From: Candidatus Palauibacter soopunensis
Lineage (GTDB): Bacteria > Gemmatimonadota > Gemmatimonadetes > Palauibacterales > Palauibacteraceae
Direction: 5' to 3'
Length of the DNA: 64,000 bases
Assembly: GCF_947581735.1 (NCBI RefSeq)
Contig: NZ_CANPVT010000008.1
Span: forward strand, 124,001 to 188,000
The translations under genes were made by a program, and so were the position numbers. Under the pieces are notes generated by a model. That model was not told the DNA's origin and made no database searches. It saw nothing but the letters and a program-made list of their open reading frames with translations. Positions 8,115 through 16,669 of the stretch are shown here, in pieces. Within the stretch, counting starts at the first letter, position 1; every line of letters starts with the position of its first letter.

Positions 8115-9848
8115 ATGGGCCCGGGTTGGGGCATCCGGACCCACGCCTCCCGCGCGGCGCTTGCCTCGGCGCTCGCGGTCATCGTGCTCCCGGCGCCGGC
8201 GGTCCCCACGCCCGCGGCCCAATCCCGCGAGCCGCCCGTATCTCCCGATGCGACCTCGGCGATGCGGATGGCGCGCGACGCGCAGCGCGCATTCGAGCAC
8301 GTCCGGCGCCGCAACTTCCCGCGCGGACCGCTCGTCAACCCGAAATGCGGCGAGGGGATCGGGCGCTTCTGTCTCGTCGAGGGATGGGACGACGACGATT
8401 GGGAGCCGGTCCCGGAGGAACCGGAGGTCATGGAGGAGCGGCACGCCCTGATTGCGGTCCTCGACAGCGCGGCCCGGGTCATCCCGGACGACGAGTGGCT
8501 CACGGGGCAGCGCGTCGCCTACCGGCTGGAGGCCGGCCGCGCGGAAGAGGCGCTCGCGCTGCTGGAAGCCTGCCGCATGGAGAGTGCGTGGTGCGCCGCG
8601 TTGGCCGGATTCGTCCTCCAGGAGCGCGGCCGCTATGCGGAGGCGGAGGCGGCCTTCGAGCGCGCGCTCGGCCGGATGAACGAGGCAGAGCGCTGTGGCT
8701 GGACCGAGCTCGGGCCGGTGCTCGACCGCCGGACGCGCGGCCGCTACGAACGCTTCGCCTGCGGAAGCTCGCCGCAACGCGCTGTGGAGCGCTCGTTCTG
8801 GCACCTCTCCGATCCCCTGTGGCTCGTGCCGGGAATGGAGCGGCGCTCGGAACACCTCGCCCGCCGCGTCCGCGCGGCGCTCCAGGCCGACGCCGCGAGC
8901 CCGTGGGGGATGCGGTGGGGCGACGATCTCACCGAGATCACGCTGCGCTTCGGCTGGCCCGCCGGTTGGGAGCGGGCGCGCCGCCGGTTCGTCGGCTCGC
9001 GCACCGACGAGATCGTGTGGTCGCACCGCCTTCCGGGGGCGCAGAAGTTCACCGTGTCCGGCCTCGGGCCTGCGGACGACGGGTCGCTCTGGGACTTGGA
9101 TGAGCCGGAGGGACGTACAAGCTGGGCGCCGGTCTTCGGCGAAATCGCGAACCTTCCCCACCAGGTGGCCGGTTTTCGACGCGACGGCAGGCGGCAGGTG
9201 GTCGCGGCGTTCACTTGGCCCGACTCCCTGCCGTCCTGCGATCTGGAGAGCGGGCTCTTCCTCGCCGACGCCCACGGCGTGACGGCCTCGCGCACCGAGC
9301 GGGGCAGCGGGCCGCTCGCCGTCGCGGAGCCCCGGGGGTTCGCGCCCGCCACGCTGGTCGGCGTCGAAGCGCGCTGCGACGAGGGACCCGGCGCCGCACG
9401 CGCGCGGATGCCCCTCGCCGATGGCCATCCACTGCTGTCCGACATCCTGTTGCTCGACGCCGGCGGCCCCTCCCCCTCCACCCTCCCGGAGGCGCTCGCC
9501 CGCGCACGAGGCGCTCGCACCGCCCGGGCCGGCGAGACCCTGGCCGTCTACTGGGAGTGGTACGGCTCCCCCGCGACGGCGACCGCTCTCCAGGTGACGC
9601 TTTCGCTGGCGCGGGAAGGGAAGGGGTTCTGGCGCAGGGCGCTCGAATGGAGCGGTCTCGCCCGCGGCGACACGGAACAGGCGGGCATCCGCTGGCTCGA
9701 GTCGGCGACGAATCCCGCCGCCGAGGGCCGTACCGTCGAACTCCGCCTCCCCACCCTCGACGAGGGGCGGTATCGCCTTACGCTTCAAGTCGTTTCCCCG
9801 ACACACGGGCCGGCCGAATCCAGCGTCGAAATCGAAATCAAGGAGTAG
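8115..9848 (+). CDS. Secreted protein of unknown function with TPR-like helices
   Basis: A 577-residue exported protein. The ATG at 8115 comes 1 nt after the previous stop, and the signal peptide ends near TPAAQSRE. Residues about 100-200 are Ala/Leu/Glu-rich helices with tetratricopeptide character (ALALLEACRMESAWCAALAG, RYAEAEAAFERALGRM). Around residues 255-275 a WGMRWGDDLTEITLRFGWP segment loosely recalls the GWxTD-domain family. The C-terminal third is beta-rich and ends in a strand (SSVEIEIKE). No enzymatic motif is evident. Close spacing with the following cupin lipoprotein (4 nt) suggests co-transcription. Confidence 0.6.
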   Translation: MGPGWGIRTHASRAALASALAVIVLPAPAVPTPAAQSREPPVSPDATSAMRMARDAQRAFEHVRRRNFPRGPLVNPKCGEGIGRFCLVEGWDDDDWEPVPEEPEVMEERHALIAVLDSAARVIPDDEWLTGQRVAYRLEAGRAEEALALLEACRMESAWCAALAGFVLQERGRYAEAEAAFERALGRMNEAERCGWTELGPVLDRRTRGRYERFACGSSPQRAVERSFWHLSDPLWLVPGMERRSEHLARRVRAALQADAASPWGMRWGDDLTEITLRFGWPAGWERARRRFVGSRTDEIVWSHRLPGAQKFTVSGLGPADDGSLWDLDEPEGRTSWAPVFGEIANLPHQVAGFRRDGRRQVVAAFTWPDSLPSCDLESGLFLADAHGVTASRTERGSGPLAVAEPRGFAPATLVGVEARCDEGPGAARARMPLADGHPLLSDILLLDAGGPSPSTLPEALARARGARTARAGETLAVYWEWYGSPATATALQVTLSLAREGKGFWRRALEWSGLARGDTEQAGIRWLESATNPAAEGRTVELRLPTLDEGRYRLTLQVVSPTHGPAESSVEIEIKE

Positions 9849-9852
9849 ACCC

Positions 9853-10296
9853 GTGATGCACACCAGGATTTTCACAGCCGCCGTCCGCGGGGTCATTCCC
9901 GCCGTCGTTTCCGTCCTCACCGCCGCCGTGCTGGTCTCGGCGTGTGGCCAGGCCGGCGAACGTGCGGAACCGGATGCCGAGGTCACCACCGGGCGCACGC
10001 CCCAGTTCGAGAACGAGCACGTGCAGGTATGGAAGAGCGTCATCGCGCCGAACCAGCCGCTCGAGATGCACCGCCACGACAACCCCCGCGCCATCATCGC
10101 GCTCAAGGGGGGGACGCTCACCGTCGTCAGCGACGCCGGGGAACGGCGCGACATGACGTGGGAGACGGGCCGGGCCTATTGGCTCGACGCCGATCCTCCG
10201 GGCGAACTCCACGGCGACGTGAACCAGGGGTCCGAACCCGTAGAGGTCATCGTCGTACAGTTGAAGGGCGTCGGCGGAACGCCGGACACACCGTGA
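9853..10296 (+). CDS. Cupin-domain lipoprotein
   Basis: A 147-residue small lipoprotein. The signal sequence ends in a lipobox (VSAC-G), and residues about 45-140 form a cupin barrel: VWKSVIAPNQPLEMHRHDNPRA carries the first motif with two His, and GELHGDVNQGSEPVEVIVVQ the second. The fold can bind a metal or small molecule; no enzyme class is clear. Either GTG 9853 or ATG 9856 can serve as start; AGGAG at 9841-9845 fits 9853 slightly better. It lies between two other envelope proteins on the same strand. Confidence 0.72.
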   Translation: MMHTRIFTAAVRGVIPAVVSVLTAAVLVSACGQAGERAEPDAEVTTGRTPQFENEHVQVWKSVIAPNQPLEMHRHDNPRAIIALKGGTLTVVSDAGERRDMTWETGRAYWLDADPPGELHGDVNQGSEPVEVIVVQLKGVGGTPDTP

Positions 10297-10372
10297 CGGG
10301 CCCGCCCCCAGCGTGCATATTCCGCCCCCGCGCGACGACCGAATCGACTCGCAGCCGACACCGGAGGCCCCC

Positions 10373-11197
10373 ATGAACCGCCGCCCGCAACTCTCGCGAC
10401 GCCTCGGCCCCGTCCTGGCCCTTGCCCTCGCCACGGCCGCGGGCTGCGCACGGGACGACTCATCCCCCGCGGCCTCGACGGCCGCGCTCGAGCCCGATCA
10501 GGTGCTCGCAGATTCGCTCATCGGCACCTGGGTCGAGGCCGCGGGCGGGATGGAGGCCTGGCACGACATCGAGTCGGCCCGCTATACGATCACAACAGTG
10601 TGGTACGACTCCACCGGAGGAATCCGCCGCATGCGCCCGCGCCGTGTCGAGTACCGGAAGGTCGACGGCGTCGAGCAGACCCGCATCGAGCGCCCCGAGG
10701 CCGAAGGCCTCTACGTTCAGACCTTCACGGGCTCCGACATGTGGGCCACGCTCAACGAGCGCCTTCTCGAACCGGGAATCCGCGCCTGGGATGAGTCCGA
10801 ATACGTTGGCCGGGACGTGGTCTACTGGTTCGGGCTCCCGTACAAGCTCTTCGACCCCGGCGTGAACCGGCGGGCCGGACCGCGGGAAGAGGGGGGATAC
10901 GAGGTGCGCATCACCTTCGGCGACGGCGTCGGCCTCCAGTCCGGCGACCGCTACTTCTACTACTTCCTCGACGAGGATCCCTGGCCCGAGCAGGTCCACT
11001 ACATCTCGCAGGGGAGGGGAGAGGAGAGCCGGGCGCGCATGTACTGGGACGGTTACCGGACGGCCGGTGACTTCACGTACGTCATCTCGCGGCTCTACCG
11101 GGATACGGAGATGAACCCGACCCGCGAACTCCGCCACGATGACGTGGAACTGAACCCCGTGCTGTCGGATTCCATCTTCCTGCGGCCGGGTTCGTGA
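10373..11197 (+). CDS. Lipoprotein, possible LolA-like fold
   Basis: A 274-residue lipoprotein. ATG 10373 has a GGAGG-type site just upstream, and the signal peptide ends at the lipobox AAGC-A. The mature part contains alternating strands with many aromatic residues (ARYTITTVWYDSTGG, VVYWFGLPYKLFDPG, RYFYYFLDEDP), a pattern seen in LolA/LppX-like and DUF6503-type half-barrels that bind lipids. I do not recognise the exact family. Its stop overlaps the GTG of the DtxR-type regulator (GTGA), so the two are probably translated together. Confidence 0.55.
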   Translation: MNRRPQLSRRLGPVLALALATAAGCARDDSSPAASTAALEPDQVLADSLIGTWVEAAGGMEAWHDIESARYTITTVWYDSTGGIRRMRPRRVEYRKVDGVEQTRIERPEAEGLYVQTFTGSDMWATLNERLLEPGIRAWDESEYVGRDVVYWFGLPYKLFDPGVNRRAGPREEGGYEVRITFGDGVGLQSGDRYFYYFLDEDPWPEQVHYISQGRGEESRARMYWDGYRTAGDFTYVISRLYRDTEMNPTRELRHDDVELNPVLSDSIFLRPGS

Positions 11198-11862
11198 AAG
11201 CCGGACCCGCGGACCCGAGCCGGGCGGTCGAAGACTACCTGAAGGCCGTCTACAAGCTCCAGCAGGCAGGCGACCCCGTGTCCACGACGGCGCTGGCCGA
11301 GGAACTCGATCGCTCCGCGGCGTCCGTCACGAACATGGTCAAGAGCCTGGCGACGCAGGGGCTTCTCCGGCACACGCCATACCGGGGGGTGCTCCTCACG
11401 GCCGCGGGCAGGGCGGCGGCGCTGCGGATCATCCGCAGACACCGGGTGATCGAACTGTACCTGATCGAGAGACTCGGCTTCTCCTGGGAGGACGTGCACG
11501 CCGAGGCCGAGCGTCTCGAGCACGCCGCCTCGGAAGCGCTCATCGACTGCATGGCGCAGGCGTTGGGGGAACCGTCGATCGACCCGCACGGAAGTCCGAT
11601 CCCGACGCGCGACGGCGAACTCGAGCACACCGAGTGGATCCCCCTCGCCGAGTTGAAGAGAGGGCGCGGCGTCGTGCGCGAGGTCTCCGACCAGAGTCCG
11701 CGGACGCTGCGGGAACTCGCCGCGCTCGGGCTCTTCCCGGGTACGCGCATACGGTGTCTGGGCGAGCGGGCGGACGGCGTCGCCCGTCTCGAAGTGGACG
11801 ACCGTTCCTTCGACGTCGAGCCCGTCCTCGCGCGCGCCGTCTTCGTCGAACGCGAGTCCTAG
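11194..11862 (+). CDS. DtxR/MntR-family metal-dependent transcriptional regulator
   Basis: A 222-residue metalloregulator. Residues about 5-70 form the N-terminal winged helix (VEDYLKAVYKLQ ... VSTTALAEELDRSAASVTNMVKSLATQGLL). Residues 75-140 are the metal-binding and dimerisation domain (RRHRVIELYLIERLGFSWEDVHAEAERLEHA...). The C-terminal part (about 150-220) is an SH3-like FeoA domain, as in IdeR and long MntR forms. It should repress Fe or Mn uptake genes when metal is bound; none are adjacent, so its targets lie elsewhere. The GTG start overlaps the previous stop. Its own TAG overlaps the convergent sirtuin stop by 4 nt. Confidence 0.9.
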   Translation: MKAGPADPSRAVEDYLKAVYKLQQAGDPVSTTALAEELDRSAASVTNMVKSLATQGLLRHTPYRGVLLTAAGRAAALRIIRRHRVIELYLIERLGFSWEDVHAEAERLEHAASEALIDCMAQALGEPSIDPHGSPIPTRDGELEHTEWIPLAELKRGRGVVREVSDQSPRTLRELAALGLFPGTRIRCLGERADGVARLEVDDRSFDVEPVLARAVFVERES

Positions 11863-12635
11863 CGGGCTTTTACCGCGGGCTGCGGGTCCAGCAGGGCAGG
11901 GAGGATCGTTCCGGCCTCGCCACGCAGCGCGGCCGCGGCCACGTCCGTGAGTGCGGTTCGCCGCACGTTGACCTCCATGATGAGCCCGCCGGCCTCGCGC
12001 GTCGCGAGCGGAAGCGCGGCGGCCGGGTAGACGACGGCGCTCGTCCCGACGACGAGACACAGATCGGCCCGCTCCGCCAGCCGGCGCGCGCGGTCCAGCA
12101 GGCCGGCGTCGAGTGTCTCGCCGAAGAGAACGACATCGGGTCGCCGGAGACCCCCGCACGCGGAACACCGGGGGATCGCATCGCCGAGCGGCTCGGCGGG
12201 CCAGCGCGCCTCGCAGAACTCGCACCGGTCGCGACCCACGGCGCCGTGAAGTTCGAGCGGCAGCGCCGCCTCCGGGGGATCCTCTCCCGCTTCTTCGAGC
12301 GCGGCGCGCGTGTGGAGACCATCGACGTTCTGGGTCACGAGTCCGGCCTCTCCGCGCCGCAGGAAGAAGCGCGCGAGCGCCCGGTGCCCCTCGTTGGGAC
12401 GGCACTCGGCGAGCGCCGAGCGCCGCCACGCGTACCACTCGAGCACGGTCCGCGGATCGCGCGCCAGCGCTTCGGGCGTGGCGAGTTCCTCGGGGCGATA
12501 GTTCCTCCACAGCCCGCCGGCGTCACGGAACGTCGGAACGCCCGATTCAGCCGAAATCCCCGCGCCCGTCAGCGCGATCACACGCCGGGCTTCGCGCACG
12601 AGTCGACGCGCCTTTCGCCATTGACCCTGTTCCAT
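11859..12635 (-). CDS. NAD-dependent protein deacylase, Sir2 family
   Basis: A 258-residue sirtuin. The NAD-binding motif GAGISAESGVPTFR, the TQNVDGLH motif with LELHGAVGR (catalytic His), and a zinc ribbon built from two C-x-x-C pairs (CEFC and CSAC) are all present, followed by VVGTSAVVYPAA. The start at ATG 12635 has a GGGAGA site just upstream. Bacterial class III sirtuins remove acetyl or succinyl groups from lysines; the H-x-x-D-G and VVFGE-like features fit a CobB-like role, though the acyl preference cannot be told. The gene overlaps the convergent DtxR-type gene at the stops. Confidence 0.9.
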   Translation of the reverse strand: MEQGQWRKARRLVREARRVIALTGAGISAESGVPTFRDAGGLWRNYRPEELATPEALARDPRTVLEWYAWRRSALAECRPNEGHRALARFFLRRGEAGLVTQNVDGLHTRAALEEAGEDPPEAALPLELHGAVGRDRCEFCEARWPAEPLGDAIPRCSACGGLRRPDVVLFGETLDAGLLDRARRLAERADLCLVVGTSAVVYPAAALPLATREAGGLIMEVNVRRTALTDVAAAALRGEAGTILPALLDPQPAVKAR

Positions 12636-12741
12636 CGTCTCCCGATCTTGTGACCCCGACCTCAACCCGGGCCCGCATGCCGCGCCCGAGCCCGCAGCGC
12701 CGCCCCGAAGGACGACGAACCGGACAACGGACGATGAACGC

Positions 12742-12990
12742 GTGAGCATGAGAATCAAGGCCGAGGGAGACGTGTGGCGGGCGGAGCTCGCCGAGGAAGG
12801 AGGGGAGCGCGTCGTCGTGTTCTTCTGCCAGAGCACCGATCAGCGCCCCTACCGGGTGGTTCGCCTGGACCCGGACCGGCACGGCGGGAGCGAAGCTCTG
12901 GAGGAGATACCCGAGGAGGAACTCCAGGGGCTGTTCGAGTCCTCGCGTTCGATGGGAATCCCCCGCGACTATCCGACCTACAGCCGGTGA
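12742..12990 (+). CDS. Small protein of unknown function
   Basis: An 82-residue acidic protein starting at GTG 12742. It has a beta-strand-rich first half (VWRAELAEEGGERVVVFFCQ), a middle YRVVRLDPDR segment and a helical Glu-rich tail ending in DYPTYSR. No known domain is recognised. Its TGA overlaps the GTG of the PHP-domain gene (GTGA), and its base composition matches its neighbours, so it is probably a real, translationally coupled gene. The function is unknown; the tight coupling hints at a link to the phosphoesterase. Confidence 0.6.
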   Translation: MSMRIKAEGDVWRAELAEEGGERVVVFFCQSTDQRPYRVVRLDPDRHGGSEALEEIPEEELQGLFESSRSMGIPRDYPTYSR

Positions 12991-13883
12991 CCGCACCCAT
13001 CGCCGGACGGACCGTCCCGGGGCCCGGAACGGGTCCGTGCGTCGACTTGCACATGCACTCGACCGCCAGCGATGGAACGGTCGCGCCGGCCGACGTGGCC
13101 CGGGCCGCGGCGGACGCCGGCCTCGACGGGTTTTCCCTGACGGACCACGACACGACGCAGGGACTCGCCGAGGCGGAGACGGCGGCGCGAGCACTCCGTC
13201 TCCGCTTCCTGCCGGGGGCGGAGTTGTCGGCGAACGAACCCGGCCGGTCCGTGCACCTCCTGGCATACGGGTTCGATGTGGCCGATCCCGACCTGCAGGC
13301 CTTCCTCTCCCGCTATCGCGAGGATCGGCTGCGGCGCGCACGCGAGATCGTCGAACGGCTGCAGGCGGCGGGAGCCGCCGTGACCTGGGATGATGTCGAA
13401 CGTCAGGCGGGCGCGGCGGCCCCCACCCGGGCCCACGTGGGCCGGGCGGTCGTGGCCTGTGGGGCGGCGTCCGATATCAACGACGCGTTCCGGCGCTACC
13501 TGTCGCGCGGGCGTCCCGCCTTCGTCGGCAAGGAACCGACGCCGCCGAGTGTCGTATTCGATTGCGTACACGCGGCGGGCGGCGTCGTCTGCCTCGCGCA
13601 CCCGGGCACGATGCACGGCGAGGATGACGTCCGCCGCTGGGCGAGCGAGGGCCTGGATGGCGTCGAGGTCGTCCACCCCGCGAATTCCCCGGCCGTGCAG
13701 AGCCGCATGAACGCTCTCGCCGGCGAACTCGGTTTGCTTCGCTGCGGCGGTTCGGACTGGCACGGACCCGACGCGGGCCGGCGGGGTGTTCCCGGATGGG
13801 CGCACGTGCCCATGCGCTGGCTGGAAGAGATCGGGCGGCGGTCGTGCCGGAAGACCGATGCGGCAGCCCGCCTGAGGGCCTGA
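12987..13883 (+). CDS. PHP-domain phosphoesterase (nucleoside 3',5'-bisphosphate phosphatase / RNase AM-like)
   Basis: A 298-residue PHP-domain metallo-phosphoesterase. Motifs follow the family order: DLHMHSTASDGT near residue 19, LTDHDT near 50, GAELS near 77, LAYGFD, then CLAHPG and CGGSDWHGP near the C-terminus. This set matches the YciV/TrpH branch, which acts on 3',5'-nucleoside bisphosphates and trims RNA 5' ends. The GTG start overlaps the stop of the 82-residue protein. The cytosolic location and length fit the family (about 280-300 residues). Confidence 0.86.
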   Translation: MTAPIAGRTVPGPGTGPCVDLHMHSTASDGTVAPADVARAAADAGLDGFSLTDHDTTQGLAEAETAARALRLRFLPGAELSANEPGRSVHLLAYGFDVADPDLQAFLSRYREDRLRRAREIVERLQAAGAAVTWDDVERQAGAAAPTRAHVGRAVVACGAASDINDAFRRYLSRGRPAFVGKEPTPPSVVFDCVHAAGGVVCLAHPGTMHGEDDVRRWASEGLDGVEVVHPANSPAVQSRMNALAGELGLLRCGGSDWHGPDAGRRGVPGWAHVPMRWLEEIGRRSCRKTDAAARLRA

Positions 13884-13891
13884 GGCCGGGT

Positions 13892-13919
13892 CGTGCCAGG
13901 TAGAGCCGTGCTAGGTAGA
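13892..13919 (+). repeat. Tandem 13-nt direct repeat upstream of the A-type Fe-S carrier gene
   Basis: CGTGCCAGGTAGA (13892-13904) and CGTGCTAGGTAGA (13907-13919) are 12/13 identical and start 15 nt apart. They lie in the 122-nt gap between the PHP gene and the Fe-S carrier gene, just before a TTATCT element (13934-13939) that could be a -10 box without a good -35. The arrangement suits a regulator-binding site; which regulator is unknown. Confidence 0.35.
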
Positions 13920-14005
13920 AGTGACGGAGTCGGTTATCTTGAAGAAGATGGACCGCGCCGGGAAACCGACGCGCCGAGTAGCGAAGCGATGCAGGCAAGG
14001 GCGGT

Positions 14006-14365
14006 ATGAGCGAAATAGCAGAGGCCACGCGGTCGGCCGAACCCATCGTCACGCTGACGCCCGAGGCGGCCGCCAAGGTCAGGGAGTTCCAGGCCGGGAC
14101 GGACGTCGAGACGGTCCTGAGGGTGAGCGTGATTCCGGGCGGATGCTCCGGCTTCGAATACGGGCTGGACATGGACACATCGGTGCGCGAGGACGATTTC
14201 ACCTTCGAGTCCGAAGGGGTGCCCGTCGTCATCGATCCGTTCAGCGCGCAGTACCTGGCCGGCCTTTCCATCGGATACCACAGTTCGTTTCAGGGCACGG
14301 GGTTCACGTTCGAGAATCCGAACGCGACCGGGAGTTGCGGCTGCGGGACCTCCTTCGCCGTCTAG
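14006..14365 (+). CDS. A-type iron-sulfur carrier protein (IscA/ErpA/SufA family)
   Basis: A 119-residue HesB/IscA family protein that carries or inserts Fe-S clusters. The three conserved cysteines are present: one in PGGCSGFEY and two in the C-terminal GSCGCGTSF. Length and motif spacing match ErpA/IscA. It stands apart from a complete suf or isc operon, and further Fe-S parts (NifU domain and Mrp) occur near 43 kb. A tandem 13-nt repeat lies upstream. The assignment to ErpA rather than SufA is not possible from sequence alone. Confidence 0.92.
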   Translation: MSEIAEATRSAEPIVTLTPEAAAKVREFQAGTDVETVLRVSVIPGGCSGFEYGLDMDTSVREDDFTFESEGVPVVIDPFSAQYLAGLSIGYHSSFQGTGFTFENPNATGSCGCGTSFAV

Positions 14366-14406
14366 CAGACCGTGGCGGAAGCCCGGGTACGCGGGTGAAT
14401 GGCACG

Positions 14407-15024
14407 ATGCCGTTTCGCGTCGGACTGACCGGCACGGTGGCCGCCGGCAAGAGCGCCGTGGCCGGCCATCTGGCGGAACGCGGCGCCACCGTCATCGACT
14501 CCGACGAACTCGCGCGCGAGATCGTGCGTCCGGGATCCCCCGCATACGCCCGCATCCGCGAAGCCTTCGGGAGTGGGGTCATCAGCCCCGACGGGACCAT
14601 CGATCGATCCTCGCTGCGGGAGGCGGCCTTCGCCGACAAGCAGGCCCGCGAACGCCTCGAAGAGATCTCTCACGCCGGAATCCGTGACCTCCGGGCCCGC
14701 CGAATCGCCGAAGCGGCCGCGGCCGGCGTACGCGTGATCGTCGAGGAAATCCCCCTGTTGTTCGAGGTCGGCCTGGAAGGCGACTACGACATGATCGTCG
14801 TCGTAGATGCCCCACGGGCGGTGCGCGAGGCGCGGGCGCTCGGGTCCCGAGGCTGGACCGCGGAGGAATTCGCCGCCATCGATGCCGCGCAACTTGCGGC
14901 GTCGGAGAAACGGCGTCGGGCCGACCGCGTGCTCGACAACCGGGGCGATCCCGCGGAACTGGATGACGCCGCGCGCGGACTCTGGCGGGAGATCCTCCGG
15001 GCAGCCGGCGAGGGCGGGCCTTGA
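14407..15024 (+). CDS. coaE: Dephospho-CoA kinase
   Basis: A 205-residue P-loop kinase that phosphorylates dephospho-CoA in the last step of CoA synthesis. The start region VGLTGTVAAGKSAV holds the Walker A motif (GTVAAGKS), followed by the family motifs IDSDELAREIV, VEEIPLLFEVGLE and VVVDAP. The ATG at 14407 is preferred; GTG 14395 in frame would add four residues. It overlaps the next gene by a TTGA, so translation of the DHH phosphoesterase is likely coupled. Confidence 0.9.
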   Translation: MPFRVGLTGTVAAGKSAVAGHLAERGATVIDSDELAREIVRPGSPAYARIREAFGSGVISPDGTIDRSSLREAAFADKQARERLEEISHAGIRDLRARRIAEAAAAGVRVIVEEIPLLFEVGLEGDYDMIVVVDAPRAVREARALGSRGWTAEEFAAIDAAQLAASEKRRRADRVLDNRGDPAELDDAARGLWREILRAAGEGGP

Positions 15025-16055
15025 CCGTATCCTCGATGTCGCCGGCTCGTGCGAAGGCGCTCGAAGCGATCCGGCGCCGCCTGCGCGACGCCTCGTCCGT
15101 CGTGCTCACCACCCATGTGAACCCCGACGGCGACGGCATCGGCAGCATGGTAGCGCTGGCATCCCGACTGCTGCGGCACGGAGCCGAGGCCACGATCGTC
15201 ACGCCGAGCCGGCCGCCCGCCTCGCTGCGATTCCTCCTCAGCGACATCCCGGCGCTCGTCGAAGAGGACCCGGCGGCGGCGGACCCGCTGAACGCAGCCG
15301 ACACGATCGCCATCCTCGACACCGCCGAGCCGAAGCGTCTCGGCGGGCTGCCCGAGCACGCCGAGCGGACGGGAGGCGTCCTGATCGACCATCATCCGCC
15401 CGTGGGGTCTCCGCTCGTGAGACCGGAGATCCGCGATCCCTCCGCCTGTGCGACGGGTGAACTGGTCTACGATCTGCTCTCCCTCGACGACGAGGGACTG
15501 ACGCGCACGGAAGCGGAGGCCATTTACGCGGCGATCTCGACGGATACGGGCTCATTCCGTTTCTCGAACACCTCCCCCCGCGCGCACGCGATCGCGAGCG
15601 TGCTGCTGGAGACGGGCGTGGACACCGGTGCGCTGTACCGTGAGCTGTACGGCGTGTACAGCCGGGGGCGGCTGGCCCTCATGCGGCTGGCCCTCGAGGG
15701 TCTGGAAGTCGATCCTCGCGCCCCCATCGCGTGGATCGCGCTGGACCGCAGGGCCCTGTCGAGGACGGGCGCGAGAAGCGAGGACATGGAGGGCCTTGTC
15801 GAGTTCCCGCGCCGGCTCGCGGGCATGGAGGTCGGACTCCTCTTCCGCGGCCTCGCGCGCAATCGAACGAAGGTGTCGCTGCGTTCGAACGGGGAGGTGG
15901 ACGTGTCCGGTGTCGCGCAACTCCTCGGCGGCGGCGGACACGCGAAGGCTTCCGGCGTCCTCGTAGAACTCGACCTGGACGAGGCCGTGCGGGTTGTGCT
16001 GGATGCGTTGCGCCCGCTCGTGGAAGCGGCCGTCGCCTCGGAAAAGGACCGGTAG
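15021..16055 (+). CDS. DHH-family phosphoesterase (NrnA-like oligoribonuclease / pAp phosphatase)
   Basis: A 344-residue bifunctional-type DHH/DHHA1 protein. Motifs are THVNPDGDGIGSM near residue 33, AILDTAEP, the signature IDHHPPV near 120, ISTDTGSFRFSNTS near 175, and the DHHA1 motif GGGGHAKASG near 310. NrnA enzymes degrade nano-RNA and dephosphorylate pAp, a by-product of CoA-dependent acyl carrier loading; the neighbour coaE fits that theme. The TTG at 15021 overlaps the coaE stop (TTGA); ATG 15036 is an alternative start. Confidence 0.87.
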   Translation: MTVSSMSPARAKALEAIRRRLRDASSVVLTTHVNPDGDGIGSMVALASRLLRHGAEATIVTPSRPPASLRFLLSDIPALVEEDPAAADPLNAADTIAILDTAEPKRLGGLPEHAERTGGVLIDHHPPVGSPLVRPEIRDPSACATGELVYDLLSLDDEGLTRTEAEAIYAAISTDTGSFRFSNTSPRAHAIASVLLETGVDTGALYRELYGVYSRGRLALMRLALEGLEVDPRAPIAWIALDRRALSRTGARSEDMEGLVEFPRRLAGMEVGLLFRGLARNRTKVSLRSNGEVDVSGVAQLLGGGGHAKASGVLVELDLDEAVRVVLDALRPLVEAAVASEKDR

Positions 16056-16082
16056 CGCCGGGCGCGTGCCGGGCTCTTCGAA

Positions 16083-16112
16083 TTGCCTCCATCCGGGACA
16101 GCGGCGTATGTT
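16083..16112 (+). promoter_or_regulatory. Candidate sigma70 promoter
   Basis: TTGCCT (16083-16088), an 18-nt spacer, then TATGTT (16107-16112). It lies in the 126-nt gap before the gene at 16182, and its -10 has the same sequence as the tRNA-Thr operon promoter. Confidence 0.4.
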
Positions 16113-16181
16113 GCGGAGGTGCCGTGCGTTCGGGGCTGCCGGTAGCGGGGCCCAGGGTGGGGATTCGGCGGGGAGGGTGAG

Positions 16182-16631
16182 ATGGACGCGAAGGTCACGA
16201 AGGATATGCCGCGCGCAGCGAACGGGGTCGTGGATGATCCGGGTTCTCGCGCGGCACGGCTCGGCGACCTCGGCCGGCGCATCCCTCCGCCCCGCATTGC
16301 CGATGTCTGGCTGTTTCCGCCGCTCCCCCAGCTCGAGGATTCCTCCGAGTTCTTCCTCTTCACGAGCATCCTCGAGGACGGCGGGCGTGCCCTCTACAGC
16401 GCCCGCATGGTGCCGGCCAACGGCACGCCCGCCCACCAGGTGGTTGTGGAGCACGGACGGGCGCCGGCGAACCGCGTGCCCGGTCTGGTGGCCGGCCTGC
16501 AGCGGCGACTTGGACAGCCCTCGGCCGTCCGTCACGTACCGATCGAGGGTGACGGCGCGCGCTGGGAAGCGCTCCTGGAACAGTCGCGGGAGGCGGATGC
16601 CTGCGTTGATCCCGCCGCACAGGGTCGTTAG
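16182..16631 (+). CDS. Conserved-looking hypothetical protein, 149 residues
   Basis: I do not recognise this protein. Residues about 35-80 are strand-rich and aromatic (RIADVWLFPPLPQLEDSSEFFLFTS, ALYSARMVPAN). Residues about 85-130 alternate helix and strand and end in VRHVPIEGDGARWEALLEQ. There is no signal peptide and no metal motif. A GGGGAGGG-type site sits just before ATG 16182, and a promoter candidate lies 70 nt upstream. Codon use is like its neighbours. It precedes the Fur-family gene on the same strand by 38 nt, which suggests a shared transcript. Confidence 0.6.
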   Translation: MDAKVTKDMPRAANGVVDDPGSRAARLGDLGRRIPPPRIADVWLFPPLPQLEDSSEFFLFTSILEDGGRALYSARMVPANGTPAHQVVVEHGRAPANRVPGLVAGLQRRLGQPSAVRHVPIEGDGARWEALLEQSREADACVDPAAQGR

Positions 16632-16669
16632 CTTCGGCGAATGCGAGGATCGGCCGCGAAGGCCGAGCG

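Noticed and set aside
5102..8503. A 1,133-codon minus-strand frame across several genes
   Set aside because: It is antisense or out of frame to the symporter, DUF3311 and MBL genes, has no domain, and is rich in Arg/Pro/Ser. It is a GC-driven artefact.
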